NCBI GenBank assembly: GCA_050289485.1
Contig: JBNKFV010000032.1
Location: 80,217-144,216, forward strand
Length of the DNA: 64,000 nucleotides
DNA from: JBNKFV01 sp050289485
Lineage (GTDB): Bacteria; Pseudomonadota; Gammaproteobacteria; Pseudomonadales; Cellvibrionaceae
Direction: 5' to 3'
Within the stretch, counting starts at the first letter, position 1, and every line of letters starts with the position of its first letter. Made by a program: the position numbers and the translations under genes. Under the pieces are notes generated by a model. The model was not told where the DNA came from. It did no database searches and saw only the letters and a list, made by a program, of their open reading frames with translations. Shown piece after piece: positions 26,007-35,739 of the stretch.

Positions 26007-27970
26007 CCACCGCAGTAACCTTCTCCCGTTATATTCGTTGGGCGCTGGCAACAGGCTTGGCACTGTTATTATGCGCCGGGCCACTGCAGGCAGACGAGCC
26101 AAAATGGACGGTGAACTTTAACGACTCCGATATCACCGAAGTGATCAAATTTGTCGCCGATGCAACCGGCAAAACCATGGTGATCGATCCTAGGGTAAAA
26201 GGTAAGGTGCAGGTGATTTCGGCGAAGAGCCTGAATGCACAAGAACTGTATGACCTGTTTTTGTCGGTACTGGAGATTCACGGTTTTGCGGCTTACGAAC
26301 AGGGCAAGGTGGTACGCGTAGTACCCAATAAAGAAGTGCGCTCGGTGGCCATCCCTACACAGACCGGCGCCACCTCCAACGAAGAATATATGACGCAGGT
26401 CATTCAGCTGAAAAACATCTCAGCAGCTAAAATTCTGCCAGCGATTCGCCCACTGGTGCCTCAGCATGCCCACGTGGCCGCTTACGACCCCAGTAATGCG
26501 ATTGTGATCACTGACAATAAAGCCAACATCGAGCGCATGAAAAAAGTCATCGCCTTGATTGATGACGCGGCCGTTGCCAGCACTGAAGTACTGCAATTGA
26601 AATATGCCAGTGCCTCGCAAATTGTGGATATGATCAATCAGCTCTACCAAAGCGGCGATGCCATGGGCGGCAACCTGAGACTGGTGCCTGATGACCGTAC
26701 CAACACCATTATCGTGGGCGGCGACGACCTTCAGCGCGAGCGGGTGAAAGCCCTGCTGGCACGGCTTGATCGGCCGCAGGCGCAAAGTGGCAATGTGCGC
26801 GTGGTGTATCTCGAATATGCCAAAGCTGAACAGGTGGCCAGCGTATTGAGCAAGCTGCTGCAAAATATGGCTAAGGCTGGCAAAACAGAAAACAGTAAGG
26901 CTGCCGCTGCCACTGTAGAGGCCGACGAAGACACCAATGCGCTGCTGATTACCGCCGAAGGCGATGTGCTGGATTCTTTGCTGGCCGTGGTTGACCGCCT
27001 CGACATACGTCGCGCGCAAGTACTGGTTGAAGCCATTATTGTTGAGATGATCGATGATGTCGGTAAAGAGCTGGGCGTGCAGTGGCTGTTCCAGAACGAC
27101 ACCGGTGGGTTTGGTAGCTCCAGCCAGGGTAATGGCTCGTTGGGTACCGTGGCGGCTGCCGCTTTGAACGACGACGACGGCGCGCTGAGCGATTTGGCGT
27201 CGGCGCTTTCCAGCTTGTCAGGTCAGGCTCTCAGTTTTGGTGACACCGAAGGCAACAACAAATTTGTTGGCCTGATTACCGCGTTAAACGCCACGGCAGG
27301 CACTAATGTACTTTCTACTCCCAGCCTGTTAACCCTCGACAACAACGAAGCGTCTATTTCTGTGGGCAGCGAAGTGCCGTTTGTCACGGGCTCTTACACC
27401 ACCAGCAACGGCGACGCGAGCAACCCGTTTCAAACCATCGAACGCCAGAACGTGGGGATTGTGTTGAATGTGACCCCCCACGTGAACGAAGGTAATAAAA
27501 TTATTCTCGATATCGAGCAGGAAATTTCCAGCGTGAGTGAAGACGCTCGCGCCGCCGATATCGTGACTAACGAGCGTAAAATCAAAACCCAGGTGCTCTC
27601 CCACGACGGTCAGATCGTGGTACTGGGTGGTTTGATCAAAGACGACGCACAGGTGAACGAGCAGCGGGTGCCGGTGCTGGGCAGTATTCCTCTGTTGGGG
27701 CGCCTGTTCCGTAGCGAAAGCAATTCCATAGAAAAAACCCATTTGCTGGTATTTATTCGCGCCACGGTGATTCGTGATGACGAAACCCTGACCGGCGCAA
27801 CGGCGGAAAAATACCAGTTTATTCGCGAGCAGCAGTTAAAGCAGCGCGATAAAAAGGCGCTGATGTTGGATGAAAAACTGCTGCCGTTGCTGCCCGAATT
27901 TAACACCTACGACAAGCCTGACGCGTCGGGCGCCATTGAAGAATCAACCAGCGACAAGGCAGGAGAATAA
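26003..27970 (+). CDS. gspD: Type II secretion system secretin GspD
   Basis: Outer-membrane secretin channel, 655 aa. Signal peptide (cleavage near LQADEPK), N0 domain (WTVNFNDSDITEVIKFVADA), N1-N3 domains with NEEYMTQVIQLKN and LVPDDRTNTIIVGG, then the secretin core (VPFVTGSY, NVGIVLNVTPHVNEGNKIIL, VVLGGLIKDDAQVNEQRVP, LGSIPLLGRLFRS). A short C-terminal S-like tail follows. No pilotin gene is seen here. Overlaps gspC by 4 bp and ends 3 bp before gspE. Confidence 0.97.
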   Translation: MTTAVTFSRYIRWALATGLALLLCAGPLQADEPKWTVNFNDSDITEVIKFVADATGKTMVIDPRVKGKVQVISAKSLNAQELYDLFLSVLEIHGFAAYEQGKVVRVVPNKEVRSVAIPTQTGATSNEEYMTQVIQLKNISAAKILPAIRPLVPQHAHVAAYDPSNAIVITDNKANIERMKKVIALIDDAAVASTEVLQLKYASASQIVDMINQLYQSGDAMGGNLRLVPDDRTNTIIVGGDDLQRERVKALLARLDRPQAQSGNVRVVYLEYAKAEQVASVLSKLLQNMAKAGKTENSKAAAATVEADEDTNALLITAEGDVLDSLLAVVDRLDIRRAQVLVEAIIVEMIDDVGKELGVQWLFQNDTGGFGSSSQGNGSLGTVAAAALNDDDGALSDLASALSSLSGQALSFGDTEGNNKFVGLITALNATAGTNVLSTPSLLTLDNNEASISVGSEVPFVTGSYTTSNGDASNPFQTIERQNVGIVLNVTPHVNEGNKIILDIEQEISSVSEDARAADIVTNERKIKTQVLSHDGQIVVLGGLIKDDAQVNEQRVPVLGSIPLLGRLFRSESNSIEKTHLLVFIRATVIRDDETLTGATAEKYQFIREQQLKQRDKKALMLDEKLLPLLPEFNTYDKPDASGAIEESTSDKAGE

Positions 27971-27973
27971 CCC

Positions 27974-29434
27974 ATGCTGGGAGATCGCCTGCCTTTCAGC
28001 TTTGCCAGTCAATACGGTATTCTGCGTGACGGCAACTGCCTGTACCACAAGCCGGGGGTAGGTTTAACGACCTTACTGGAGGTACGCCGTGCCATCGGGC
28101 CTGGTTGCGACGTAAACCAGGTAGACGAAGCGACTTTTCAAAAACATCTCAAAGAACTGTATCAAAGTGCCGGCGGTATGGCCCAGCAGGCAGCCAGCGT
28201 GGTTGACGACCTCAGTGGCGATGTGGACTTAACGTCGCTGGCCGACGAGCTCACCCACGATCAGGAGCTGCTATCGGGCGATGACGACGCGCCGGTGATT
28301 CGCCTAATTAACGCGATTTTGTCCCAAGCCGTGCGCGAGCGGGTATCAGACATTCACATCGAACCCTATGAACACCGTGTCGCGATTCGCTTTCGTTCCG
28401 ATGGTGTGTTGAAAGAAGTGTTGTCGCCCGAAGCGGTACTGGCGCCCTTGCTGGTGTCGCGCCTCAAGGTGATGGCGCGCCTCGACATTGCTGAAAAACG
28501 TTTACCCCAGGATGGCCGTATTACCGTAAAACTAGCTGGCCATGGTGTGGATATTCGTTTATCGACCATTCCCTCTGCCCATGGCGAGCGCGTGGTGTTG
28601 CGTTTGCTCGACCAGACCGCAGGCCAGCTAAGCCTGCCGCAATTAGCCATGCCCGCGGCGATGGAAGAACGCTACAGCGAAGCCTTAAATCGCCCCCATG
28701 GCATTATTCTGGTCACCGGCCCTACCGGTTCCGGTAAAACCACCACCCTGTATGCCGGGTTAACCCACATCAATGATCGCAGCCGCAATATTTTGACCAT
28801 TGAAGACCCCGTGGAATACCTGCTGCCCGGTGTTGGGCAAACGCAGGTGAACAGCAAAATCGATATGACCTTCGCCCGCGGCCTGCGCGCCATTTTGCGA
28901 CAAGACCCCGACGTGGTGATGATTGGTGAAATTCGCGATAGCGAAACGGCCACTATTGCTGTGCAGGCCAGTTTGACGGGCCACCTGGTATTGTCCACCC
29001 TGCATACCAACACCGCCATTGGTGCGGTGCTGCGTTTACAGGATATGGGCGTAGAACCGTTTTTGTTGTCGTCCAGCTTAACGGCCGTGATGGCCCAGCG
29101 GCTAGTGCGTCATTTGTGCCCGGACTGCAAAAAGCCCGACAGCCCGACGCCGAAGGAATGTGAGCACCTGCACTTGAACGATACCGACACGGTGTATCGT
29201 GCGGTTGGTTGTGCCAGCTGTCGCGACATGGGGTATCAGGGGCGTTTGGCGTTGTATGAATGGATCGATATCGACGGCAGCATGCGCCAATTGATTCATG
29301 AGCAGGCAGGCGAGCAGGCACTGATTGCTGAAGCGCGTAAGCAATCGGAATCCATTTACGAACATGGCCGCCAGCGAGTGCTGGCAGGCGAAACAACTAT
29401 TGAGGAAGTGCTGCGGGTAACCGCGGCCAGTTAA
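27974..29434 (+). CDS. gspE: Type II secretion system ATPase GspE
   Basis: Cytoplasmic hexameric ATPase that drives pseudopilus growth, 486 aa. N1E/N2E region, then Walker A GPTGSGKTTTLYAG, Asp box (ILTIEDPVEY), Walker B (LRQDPDVVMIGEIRD), His box (GHLVLSTLHTNTAIGA) and a zinc-binding module with CPDC and CASC pairs. Full length. Three bases separate it from the gspF start. Confidence 0.97.
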   Translation: MLGDRLPFSFASQYGILRDGNCLYHKPGVGLTTLLEVRRAIGPGCDVNQVDEATFQKHLKELYQSAGGMAQQAASVVDDLSGDVDLTSLADELTHDQELLSGDDDAPVIRLINAILSQAVRERVSDIHIEPYEHRVAIRFRSDGVLKEVLSPEAVLAPLLVSRLKVMARLDIAEKRLPQDGRITVKLAGHGVDIRLSTIPSAHGERVVLRLLDQTAGQLSLPQLAMPAAMEERYSEALNRPHGIILVTGPTGSGKTTTLYAGLTHINDRSRNILTIEDPVEYLLPGVGQTQVNSKIDMTFARGLRAILRQDPDVVMIGEIRDSETATIAVQASLTGHLVLSTLHTNTAIGAVLRLQDMGVEPFLLSSSLTAVMAQRLVRHLCPDCKKPDSPTPKECEHLHLNDTDTVYRAVGCASCRDMGYQGRLALYEWIDIDGSMRQLIHEQAGEQALIAEARKQSESIYEHGRQRVLAGETTIEEVLRVTAAS

Positions 29435-29436
29435 TT

Positions 29437-30672
29437 GTGGGCGCCTATACGTACACGGCATTAAACAGCGCCGGTAAAACCGTGCGTGGCATGATCGAGG
29501 GCGATACCGAACGACATGTGCGCAATCAGCTGCGTGCGCGTAACCTCAAACCCTTGGATGTCAAAAATACCCGTCAGAGCAAAGTAACCGAAGCTGCTGA
29601 AGGCCCTTCTCTGACATCACTGTTGCGGCGCCAGCCACGCCTTAACAGCAAAGAACTCAGTTTGCTAACGCGGCAGTTAGCCTCGCTGGTATTGTCGGGC
29701 CTCCCTCTCGACGAAGCCTTACACACCGCTGCGCAACAAAGCACCCGTGCCAACGCCAAGTCGATTCTGTTGCAGGTACGCAGCAAAGTGCTCGAAGGGC
29801 ATTCGCTGCACCAGGCGCTGAGTGAACATCCGCGCAGCTTCGACCACATGTATCGGGCCATGGTGCGTGCCGGTGAAAGCGCCGGTTACCTCGGCCAAGT
29901 GATGGCCCAACTGGCGGAATACATCGAGCGTAGCCAGTTCACCCAGCAGAAAGTGAAAATGGCCATGATTTACCCACTGGTGCTGGTGGGCGTGAGCTTT
30001 ATTGTGATTGGTGTGCTGATGGCATTTGTGGTGCCCAACCTGGTCGGTATGTTTGAGCACAGCAGCCACGAGCTGCCCCTGCTTACCCGTGCCCTTATTG
30101 CCAGCAGTGATGCAATCACCAGTTATGGGCTCTATGCTTTGGTGGTAATGGCAGTGGCGTTTTATGGCTTGCGCCGCTGGCTGCAAGAACCCAATCGCCG
30201 CCGTCGCTGGCATCGTATCAAGTTGAAACTACCGGTGTTTGGTGAGGTTTTATTGCAAGCCGACAGCGCCCGCTTTGCGGGTACGCTGAGTTTGTTAACC
30301 TCTAGCGGGGTGCCTTTGCTGCAAGCGTTGCAGATTGCCACCCAGGTATTGAGCAATCAGGTACTGCAAGAGGCCAGTAAAGCGGTTACCCAAGCCGTGC
30401 AGGAAGGTGGCAGTTTTAGCAAGGCGTTGCGCCAGAGTGGCTGGTTTCCGCCGTTGCTGGTACAGATGGCAGCTAGTGGCGAGGCCAATGGTACCTTGTC
30501 AGAACAGTTGCAGCATTGCGCGAAAAATCAGGAGCGCGAACTGGAAATGATGATTGGTACTACCATGGGATTATTAGAACCGATCATGATCCTTTTTATG
30601 GGGGGCATGGTCACACTGATTGTACTGGCCATTTTACTGCCGATCTTCCAAATGAATTCCTTCGTTGGTTAG
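29437..30672 (+). CDS. gspF: Type II secretion system inner-membrane protein GspF
   Basis: Polytopic platform protein, 411 aa, with two GspF domains (LTRQLASLVLSGLPLDEALH about residue 75 and FAGTLSLLTSSGVPLLQALQ about 280) and three membrane spans. GTG start at 29437, directly after gspE; begins MGAYTYTALNSAGKTVRG. Full length. Confidence 0.96.
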   Translation: MGAYTYTALNSAGKTVRGMIEGDTERHVRNQLRARNLKPLDVKNTRQSKVTEAAEGPSLTSLLRRQPRLNSKELSLLTRQLASLVLSGLPLDEALHTAAQQSTRANAKSILLQVRSKVLEGHSLHQALSEHPRSFDHMYRAMVRAGESAGYLGQVMAQLAEYIERSQFTQQKVKMAMIYPLVLVGVSFIVIGVLMAFVVPNLVGMFEHSSHELPLLTRALIASSDAITSYGLYALVVMAVAFYGLRRWLQEPNRRRRWHRIKLKLPVFGEVLLQADSARFAGTLSLLTSSGVPLLQALQIATQVLSNQVLQEASKAVTQAVQEGGSFSKALRQSGWFPPLLVQMAASGEANGTLSEQLQHCAKNQERELEMMIGTTMGLLEPIMILFMGGMVTLIVLAILLPIFQMNSFVG

Positions 30673-30731
30673 GTGTTAGTGCCTGGGTATTAGTGCCACC
30701 AACGAAGCAGCGATAACGAAAGGTGTATGTC

Positions 30732-31190
30732 ATGCAAAAGGCAAAGGTGAGACAGATGTTGAAAGCGCAGAAGGGTTTCTCGCTGATTGAAATTATGGTG
30801 GTGGTGCTGATTATTGGTTTGCTAGCCAGTATCGCCGCCCCGCTGGTATTGGATAAAGCCGATGAGGCACGAGTACAAAAAGCCCGCGCTGATTTCAAAA
30901 ATATCCAAACGGCGCTAAAGATGTACCGACTGGATAACTTCGTGTACCCCACCAGCGAGCAAGGGCTGGAGGCACTGGTGACCAAACCAACCCTTGACCC
31001 TGTGCCACCCAAGTGGAAAAAGTCGGGTTATCTGGAAGAGCTGCCCACCGATCCATGGGGTCGCCGCTATCTGTATCTCAGCCCCGGTGAAAGCGGCGAC
31101 TACGATTTGTACACCTTGGGTGCCGATGGCGTACCCGGTGGCGAGGACCAGAATGCCGACCTGAGCTACCGCACTGCCCCAGAACAGTAA
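30732..31190 (+). CDS. gspG: Type II secretion system major pseudopilin GspG
   Basis: Main pseudopilus subunit, 152 aa. Basic leader ending in G before FSLIE (QKGFSLIEIMVVVLIIGLLA), the prepilin peptidase site with Glu+5, then the globular domain with YPTSEQGLEALV and the calcium-loop region ending in GEDQNADLS. ATG 30732 is favoured over GTG 30723 because of the AAAGG site. The prepilin peptidase gene is not in this window. Confidence 0.96.
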   Translation: MQKAKVRQMLKAQKGFSLIEIMVVVLIIGLLASIAAPLVLDKADEARVQKARADFKNIQTALKMYRLDNFVYPTSEQGLEALVTKPTLDPVPPKWKKSGYLEELPTDPWGRRYLYLSPGESGDYDLYTLGADGVPGGEDQNADLSYRTAPEQ

Positions 31191-31191
31191 C

Positions 31192-31791
31192 GTGAACAAC
31201 GGCGCTCGTCGTTTGATAAGGCCTGCTCGCGGCTTCACGTTGATGGAGCTACTGGTAGTCATGCTGGTAATCGGCTTTGCTTTGGGGGTGGCGACCTTGT
31301 CGCTGATCGAAACCGAAGATGAAGACGAAATACGCAGCAGTGCCGACGACTTGGTGATGGCCGGGCGTTGGGCGGCCGATCAGGCTTGGAGCAGTGGCGA
31401 GCCGATCGGGTTGTTTCTGCGCCCAGTTGACGATGGTTTAGCGCAAACCCAGTGGCAGTATCAATGGTTTCGCTATCGTGATCGCGACTGGTTGCCATTG
31501 GATATTGCTCAGGGTGCTTTGGCGGAAGGCTTGTCGATAGCCATTGAAAACGCCGAAGGCGACTGGCTCGACCTGCAAAAACTGGCTAGCGCAGAAAAAC
31601 CTTCGCCCGCGCTGGTCTTTTACCCCGGTGGTGAAGCCACCCCCGCGCAGGTGGTGCTGGAAGATCTCAGCGATGCGACATTGCGCATTGTGATATGGGT
31701 AGATGCGGCCGGGCGCATAGAAACACAGGCCGAACGCGACGCGCGGCTGGAGAGTACTGAGCAGAATGAAGATCAGACAAGGTGGCTGTAG
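31192..31791 (+). CDS. gspH: Type II secretion system minor pseudopilin GspH
   Basis: 199-aa minor pseudopilin with leader and cleavage site ARGFTLMELLVVMLVIGFAL, followed by a strand-rich domain (EIRSSADDLVMAGRWAADQA). Starts with GTG at 31192, one base after the gspG stop. Its 3' end overlaps gspI by 26 bp in another frame. Confidence 0.94.
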   Translation: MNNGARRLIRPARGFTLMELLVVMLVIGFALGVATLSLIETEDEDEIRSSADDLVMAGRWAADQAWSSGEPIGLFLRPVDDGLAQTQWQYQWFRYRDRDWLPLDIAQGALAEGLSIAIENAEGDWLDLQKLASAEKPSPALVFYPGGEATPAQVVLEDLSDATLRIVIWVDAAGRIETQAERDARLESTEQNEDQTRWL

Positions 31792-32155
31792 CGCCAGGGG
31801 TTTTACCCTGATTGAAGTGATGGTTGCCCTGGTAGTGGTGGGTCTGGCGCTGCCTGCGTTGCTCACACTCACTGGCACTTTGCTTGATAACAGCGGCTAT
31901 GTGCGCGATAAAACCTACGCCCAGTGGGTGGCACAGAACCAATTAGAGAAGCAGTACCTGCGCCAGCAGCTTAAAGGCCAAGCACTGTCGGGTACCGCCA
32001 CCGGCGAAGAAGAACAGGCAGGCCGCAAGTGGTACTGGCGCATTCAGGCCATGAGCACCAGTGTGCCGGGCATGCGCCAACTACAGATTGAGGTAGGCAC
32101 CGAGCGCGATAGCACCGATGCCTCCTTGCTGGGGTTTATCTATGTGCCTGAATAG
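31766..32155 (+). CDS. gspI: Type II secretion system minor pseudopilin GspI
   Basis: 129-aa minor pseudopilin of the tip complex. Cleavage site ARGFTLIEVMVALVVVGLAL, then the short globular part with WVAQNQLEKQYL and the final GFIYVPE. Overlaps gspH before and gspJ after. Confidence 0.94.
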   Translation: MKIRQGGCSARGFTLIEVMVALVVVGLALPALLTLTGTLLDNSGYVRDKTYAQWVAQNQLEKQYLRQQLKGQALSGTATGEEEQAGRKWYWRIQAMSTSVPGMRQLQIEVGTERDSTDASLLGFIYVPE

Positions 32156-32792
32156 CCGGCGTGCAGAGAAGTGGCAAAGCGGTTTCACCCTGATTGAGGT
32201 GTTGATCGCCATTGCCATTACCGGGCTGATTGCGGTGATTTCATACAGCGCGTTTCAGTCGTCGGCCGACAGCAACCAGCAGGCGCAAGAGGTGTTAACC
32301 GAGCTGGATACCCTCGACCGGGCCTGGCAGCGAATGGCGGCTGATTTTCGCAATCTGGTGATTGCTAGAGGCACTCGCGATGCCGACGGTGAGGAAGTAA
32401 TGCCATTGAGTACCGAAGTGAAAGGCGAATACACCTTGCGTTTGTTGCGGGCCGGGCGCCCTAACTTACAGTATTTGCCACGCACCAGTGTGCAACGGGT
32501 TGGCTATCGGCTGGTGGATGGCGTGTTGTGGCGCGACTCTCTGGAGCAGGGCTTGTCCACTGACGATGTGGCACCGGTACAGGTAGATCTGCTGCACAAT
32601 ATCGACAGTGTTCGCTGGCGCTTTCTGCCCTTGGGCGCGGCCACGGTGGACGATAGCGGTTGGGTAGACGAGTGGCCACGTAATGCTGAAGACGAAGGTA
32701 CTCTACCCCTGGGGGTTGAAATTATTATCGAAGGTAAAGCCTTTGGTGAATTGCGCCGGGTGTACAGCCTGCTGCCGGGTACCAGCGGATGA
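32142..32792 (+). CDS. gspJ: Type II secretion system minor pseudopilin GspJ
   Basis: 216-aa minor pseudopilin; site QSGFTLIEVLIAIAITGLIA and family pieces ELDTLDRAWQRMAADFRNLV and LQYLPRTSVQRVGYRL. I start at ATG 32142 (MCLNSRRAEKWQ), 14 bp inside gspI. Together with GspI and GspK it forms the pseudopilus tip. Confidence 0.94.
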   Translation: MCLNSRRAEKWQSGFTLIEVLIAIAITGLIAVISYSAFQSSADSNQQAQEVLTELDTLDRAWQRMAADFRNLVIARGTRDADGEEVMPLSTEVKGEYTLRLLRAGRPNLQYLPRTSVQRVGYRLVDGVLWRDSLEQGLSTDDVAPVQVDLLHNIDSVRWRFLPLGAATVDDSGWVDEWPRNAEDEGTLPLGVEIIIEGKAFGELRRVYSLLPGTSG

Positions 32793-33820
32793 AACAGGTC
32801 TGCTTAAACCGGCAACGGGGTGTGGCATTGATTCAGGCGTTGCTGATTGTGGCGCTGGTAACCGGCCTGTCGGTAAGCTTTGCAGCGCGATTTGAGCGCA
32901 GTGTTAGCCAGGCCGAAAGCCGTTGGTTGGGCGACCAGGCCCGCGCTTACCTTATCGGTGCCGAGGCGCTGGGCAAGTTTGCTCTGCACCAGGATGCCGA
33001 ACAGGATGGTGACGATATGGTTGACCACCTGGAAGAAGACTGGGCCTTTGCCCAGCCGCCATTTACGTTTGACGGTGGCTGGCTGGAGGCAGGACTATCT
33101 GATGCCCAAGGGCGTTTTAATATTAATTCGCTGGCAGAAAAAGTTAGCGATAGTGGCAGTGTCACGAACGAGGCAGAACGGTTTACGGAAAACCAACGGC
33201 GCTTTATTCGCCTGTTGCAAACGTTTGAAGAATTGCCGTTGGATCAGGCGCAGGCCATCGAGATTACCGAGGCGGTCATCGACTGGATCGACAGTGATGA
33301 CGAGCCGACAGGTTACGGTGGCGCCGAATCGCTGTATTACAGTGGACTAGAGGTGCCCTACGTTGCCCCCAACCGTTTGCTGGTGAGTGTGCAAGAGCTA
33401 TTGCGGGTAAAAAACATGACACCGGTGTTATTTCGGTTGTTGGAGCCGCACATTATTGCGTTAACGACAGCCTCCGAGATGAACATCAATACCATGAATG
33501 TTACTTTGTTGCGCACCCTCAATATGGCTACCAGCCTCGAGCCGCTGTCGCTCATAGACGCTGAAAACCTATTGCAGGAACGGCAGCTGGGGTATTTCGA
33601 CACCATGGAAGCCTTCAACGAGAATGGCGTGGTAGCTGGCTTGGGTACCAGCAGTACCCCGTTAGTGACCGATGGCTTAGGTGTTGCCAGTCAGTATTTT
33701 ATATTGACGGCGCGGGCTCAGGTGGGCGAGCAACAGCGCCAGGCACGGAGCTTATTGTACCGTGACAGCGAAAACGACAATCAGGTAACGGTGTTACGCC
33801 GTAGTGATTTTGGCCTATAG
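32789..33820 (+). CDS. gspK: Type II secretion system minor pseudopilin GspK
   Basis: 343-aa largest tip pseudopilin. The leader ends in RG before VALIQ, so it lacks the Glu+5 of other pseudopilins, as is known for GspK. Then come the helical GspK domain (EITEAVIDWIDSDDEPTGYG) and VPYVAPNRLLVSVQELLRV. ATGA overlap with gspJ. Confidence 0.95.
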   Translation: MKQVCLNRQRGVALIQALLIVALVTGLSVSFAARFERSVSQAESRWLGDQARAYLIGAEALGKFALHQDAEQDGDDMVDHLEEDWAFAQPPFTFDGGWLEAGLSDAQGRFNINSLAEKVSDSGSVTNEAERFTENQRRFIRLLQTFEELPLDQAQAIEITEAVIDWIDSDDEPTGYGGAESLYYSGLEVPYVAPNRLLVSVQELLRVKNMTPVLFRLLEPHIIALTTASEMNINTMNVTLLRTLNMATSLEPLSLIDAENLLQERQLGYFDTMEAFNENGVVAGLGTSSTPLVTDGLGVASQYFILTARAQVGEQQRQARSLLYRDSENDNQVTVLRRSDFGL

Positions 33821-33872
33821 CGCCTGATCCTATAGCGCCTTACCATGGGCAAACCAACATAACAGAGACAAC

Positions 33873-35210
33873 ATGGATAAGCTAATTGTGCTGGCAACCT
33901 ACTGCCAGACAGACGACAGTGATACCGACCTCGCGTTGGCTATGCCGGACGAGGGGCTCATCGACGACGGTACCCTCGCCGCCGTGGAGCCAATGGCAGA
34001 AGAACCGCCGTTGCCTGCATCTGACTGGCAGTTCAGTTGGCGTCGCTATCGTGCCGACGATCAGCATTGGTACGGCGCACCCATGGTGGGTGATCTCGAT
34101 ACGCTGGCGCAGACCCTCGATGAAGAGCCAGCCAGTGTCTGGCTGTTACTGCCCAGCGACCTGTTTGTCACCCGTCGCTTGAATTTCACCAAAGCCGAGC
34201 GCAAACACCTGCGCAAATTGCTGCCCTACCAGTTGGAAGACCAATTGGTAGACGACATCCATCGAATTTTTGTTGGGCTTGGTCAGATTGAAGACGGTCA
34301 AGTAAGCATCGCCTATGGCGATAAACTCGCGATTACGAATCTGTTCAACGGCCTGATGGCTGCGCATATTGATGTGGAAGAGTGTTTGCCACTAGGGCTG
34401 GCCATGGGATGGCAGCCGGAACAGTGGAGCGTGGCGCTGATTGACGATGAACATGAGCAGGCGGTGGTACGCTGGGCCAATGACCAGGCCTTTGGCGTAG
34501 ATCTGGCATTGCTGGCACCAGCCCTTGAGGCACTGGTAGCGGAACAGGGCTGGCCACAGCAAATCAATATTATTGCCGAAACCGAAACCGGCCTCGATTG
34601 CCTGCGTGCTTTGATTCCCGAAGGTTTTAGTGGCGAATTTCAGTCGCAGCAGCGCAATGTATGGCAAGCGCTGGATACAGAAGCACAGCCCAGCATTAAT
34701 CTACGCCAGGGCACCTTTGCCCGCCGCTTGCCAATTCAGAAGTGGTGGCGTGAATGGCGCACCATTGCTTACACTGCCGCCGCCTCGCTGGTGGTGTATC
34801 TGGGTACCAGCTTGGCAGCTTATGTGAACTACCACGGGCAATTTAATGAAGCCCGCACGCAGATCGAGCAGGCTTATCGCGCGGCGGTGCCCAATGGCGC
34901 ATTGGTTGATGCCGAGCGTCAGCTCAATCAACAACTCTCCAAATATGAAACCGTCGCTACAGAGAGCAATGTGAGTGTATTGACCATGTTGCAGGATATT
35001 GGCCCGGTACTGGGCGACAAGCCAGATATTCAACTGCGCAACCTCAGCTTTGTCATGGGTGATATGCGTCTTAACCTCGAAGCCAAAACCTTCCAGCAGT
35101 TGGAACAGGTACGCAGCGATTTGACCTCCAAGTCATTGCAGGCAGAACTGTTGAATGTAAGCCGTACCGGTGAGGGCCAGCAGGCACGCCTGCGGGTTCG
35201 CAGCCTGTAA
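33873..35210 (+). CDS. gspL: Type II secretion system protein GspL
   Basis: 445 aa bitopic platform protein. Actin-like cytoplasmic domain (residues about 45-290, with VWLLLPSDLFVTRRL and LRKLLPYQLEDQLVDDIH), one membrane span (about 307-325), then a small periplasmic ferredoxin-like domain. Begins with an acidic extension. Recruits GspE to the membrane and pairs with GspM. A 52-bp gap after gspK is the largest break in the first part of the operon. Confidence 0.94.
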   Translation: MDKLIVLATYCQTDDSDTDLALAMPDEGLIDDGTLAAVEPMAEEPPLPASDWQFSWRRYRADDQHWYGAPMVGDLDTLAQTLDEEPASVWLLLPSDLFVTRRLNFTKAERKHLRKLLPYQLEDQLVDDIHRIFVGLGQIEDGQVSIAYGDKLAITNLFNGLMAAHIDVEECLPLGLAMGWQPEQWSVALIDDEHEQAVVRWANDQAFGVDLALLAPALEALVAEQGWPQQINIIAETETGLDCLRALIPEGFSGEFQSQQRNVWQALDTEAQPSINLRQGTFARRLPIQKWWREWRTIAYTAAASLVVYLGTSLAAYVNYHGQFNEARTQIEQAYRAAVPNGALVDAERQLNQQLSKYETVATESNVSVLTMLQDIGPVLGDKPDIQLRNLSFVMGDMRLNLEAKTFQQLEQVRSDLTSKSLQAELLNVSRTGEGQQARLRVRSL

Positions 35211-35231
35211 CTGGGGTATCAAGGTAAACCT

Positions 35232-35705
35232 ATGAAAGCATTTTGGGATAATTTAAACCGCCGCGATCAGCTTGCCTTGTTGATTCTGGGGAGCGTATTG
35301 GCCGTGTATTTGTTATGGCTGCTGCTGATTCGCCCAGTGGGTAATGCGGTTGAGCAAGAGCGCCTGCGCGCCGTGGCCGCACAAGAATCGCTCGGCCGTG
35401 TACAGGTAATGGCTGCCAAATTAAAAGCTTATCGCACCGGCGCGCAGGAGAGTCAGGCCCCGACCACTACGCTGGCCGACGTGGTAAACCGTTCGTTGCA
35501 GGCAAACCAGTTATCCATGAGCGGTTTTACTCCCAGTCGCGACGCCGAAGCGCGCCTGCGGTTGGAGAACGTATCGTTTAACCAGTTGCTCGCGTGGCTT
35601 TATCAGTTGGAAACCGAATACCGGATTAATGTGATGGAATTAACCGTTAACCCCAGCCGCGACCCCGGTATCGTGAGTGTGAATGTGCGTTTGCGCAAAG
35701 GCTAA
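35232..35705 (+). CDS. gspM: Type II secretion system protein GspM
   Basis: 157-aa bitopic protein: short cytoplasmic start (MKAFWDNLNRRDQLALLILG), one membrane span (about 15-37), and a periplasmic ferredoxin-like domain ending in VSVNVRLRKG. Pairs with GspL. Directly downstream of gspL, 21 bp apart. Confidence 0.93.
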   Translation: MKAFWDNLNRRDQLALLILGSVLAVYLLWLLLIRPVGNAVEQERLRAVAAQESLGRVQVMAAKLKAYRTGAQESQAPTTTLADVVNRSLQANQLSMSGFTPSRDAEARLRLENVSFNQLLAWLYQLETEYRINVMELTVNPSRDPGIVSVNVRLRKG

Positions 35706-35739
35706 TAAAGGCTAATAAGGCAAAGGTAAAGAGCAAAAG

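Noticed and set aside
26420..27019. 199-codon frame antisense to gspD
   Set aside because: His/Gly-rich translation without motifs, wholly inside the secretin gene.
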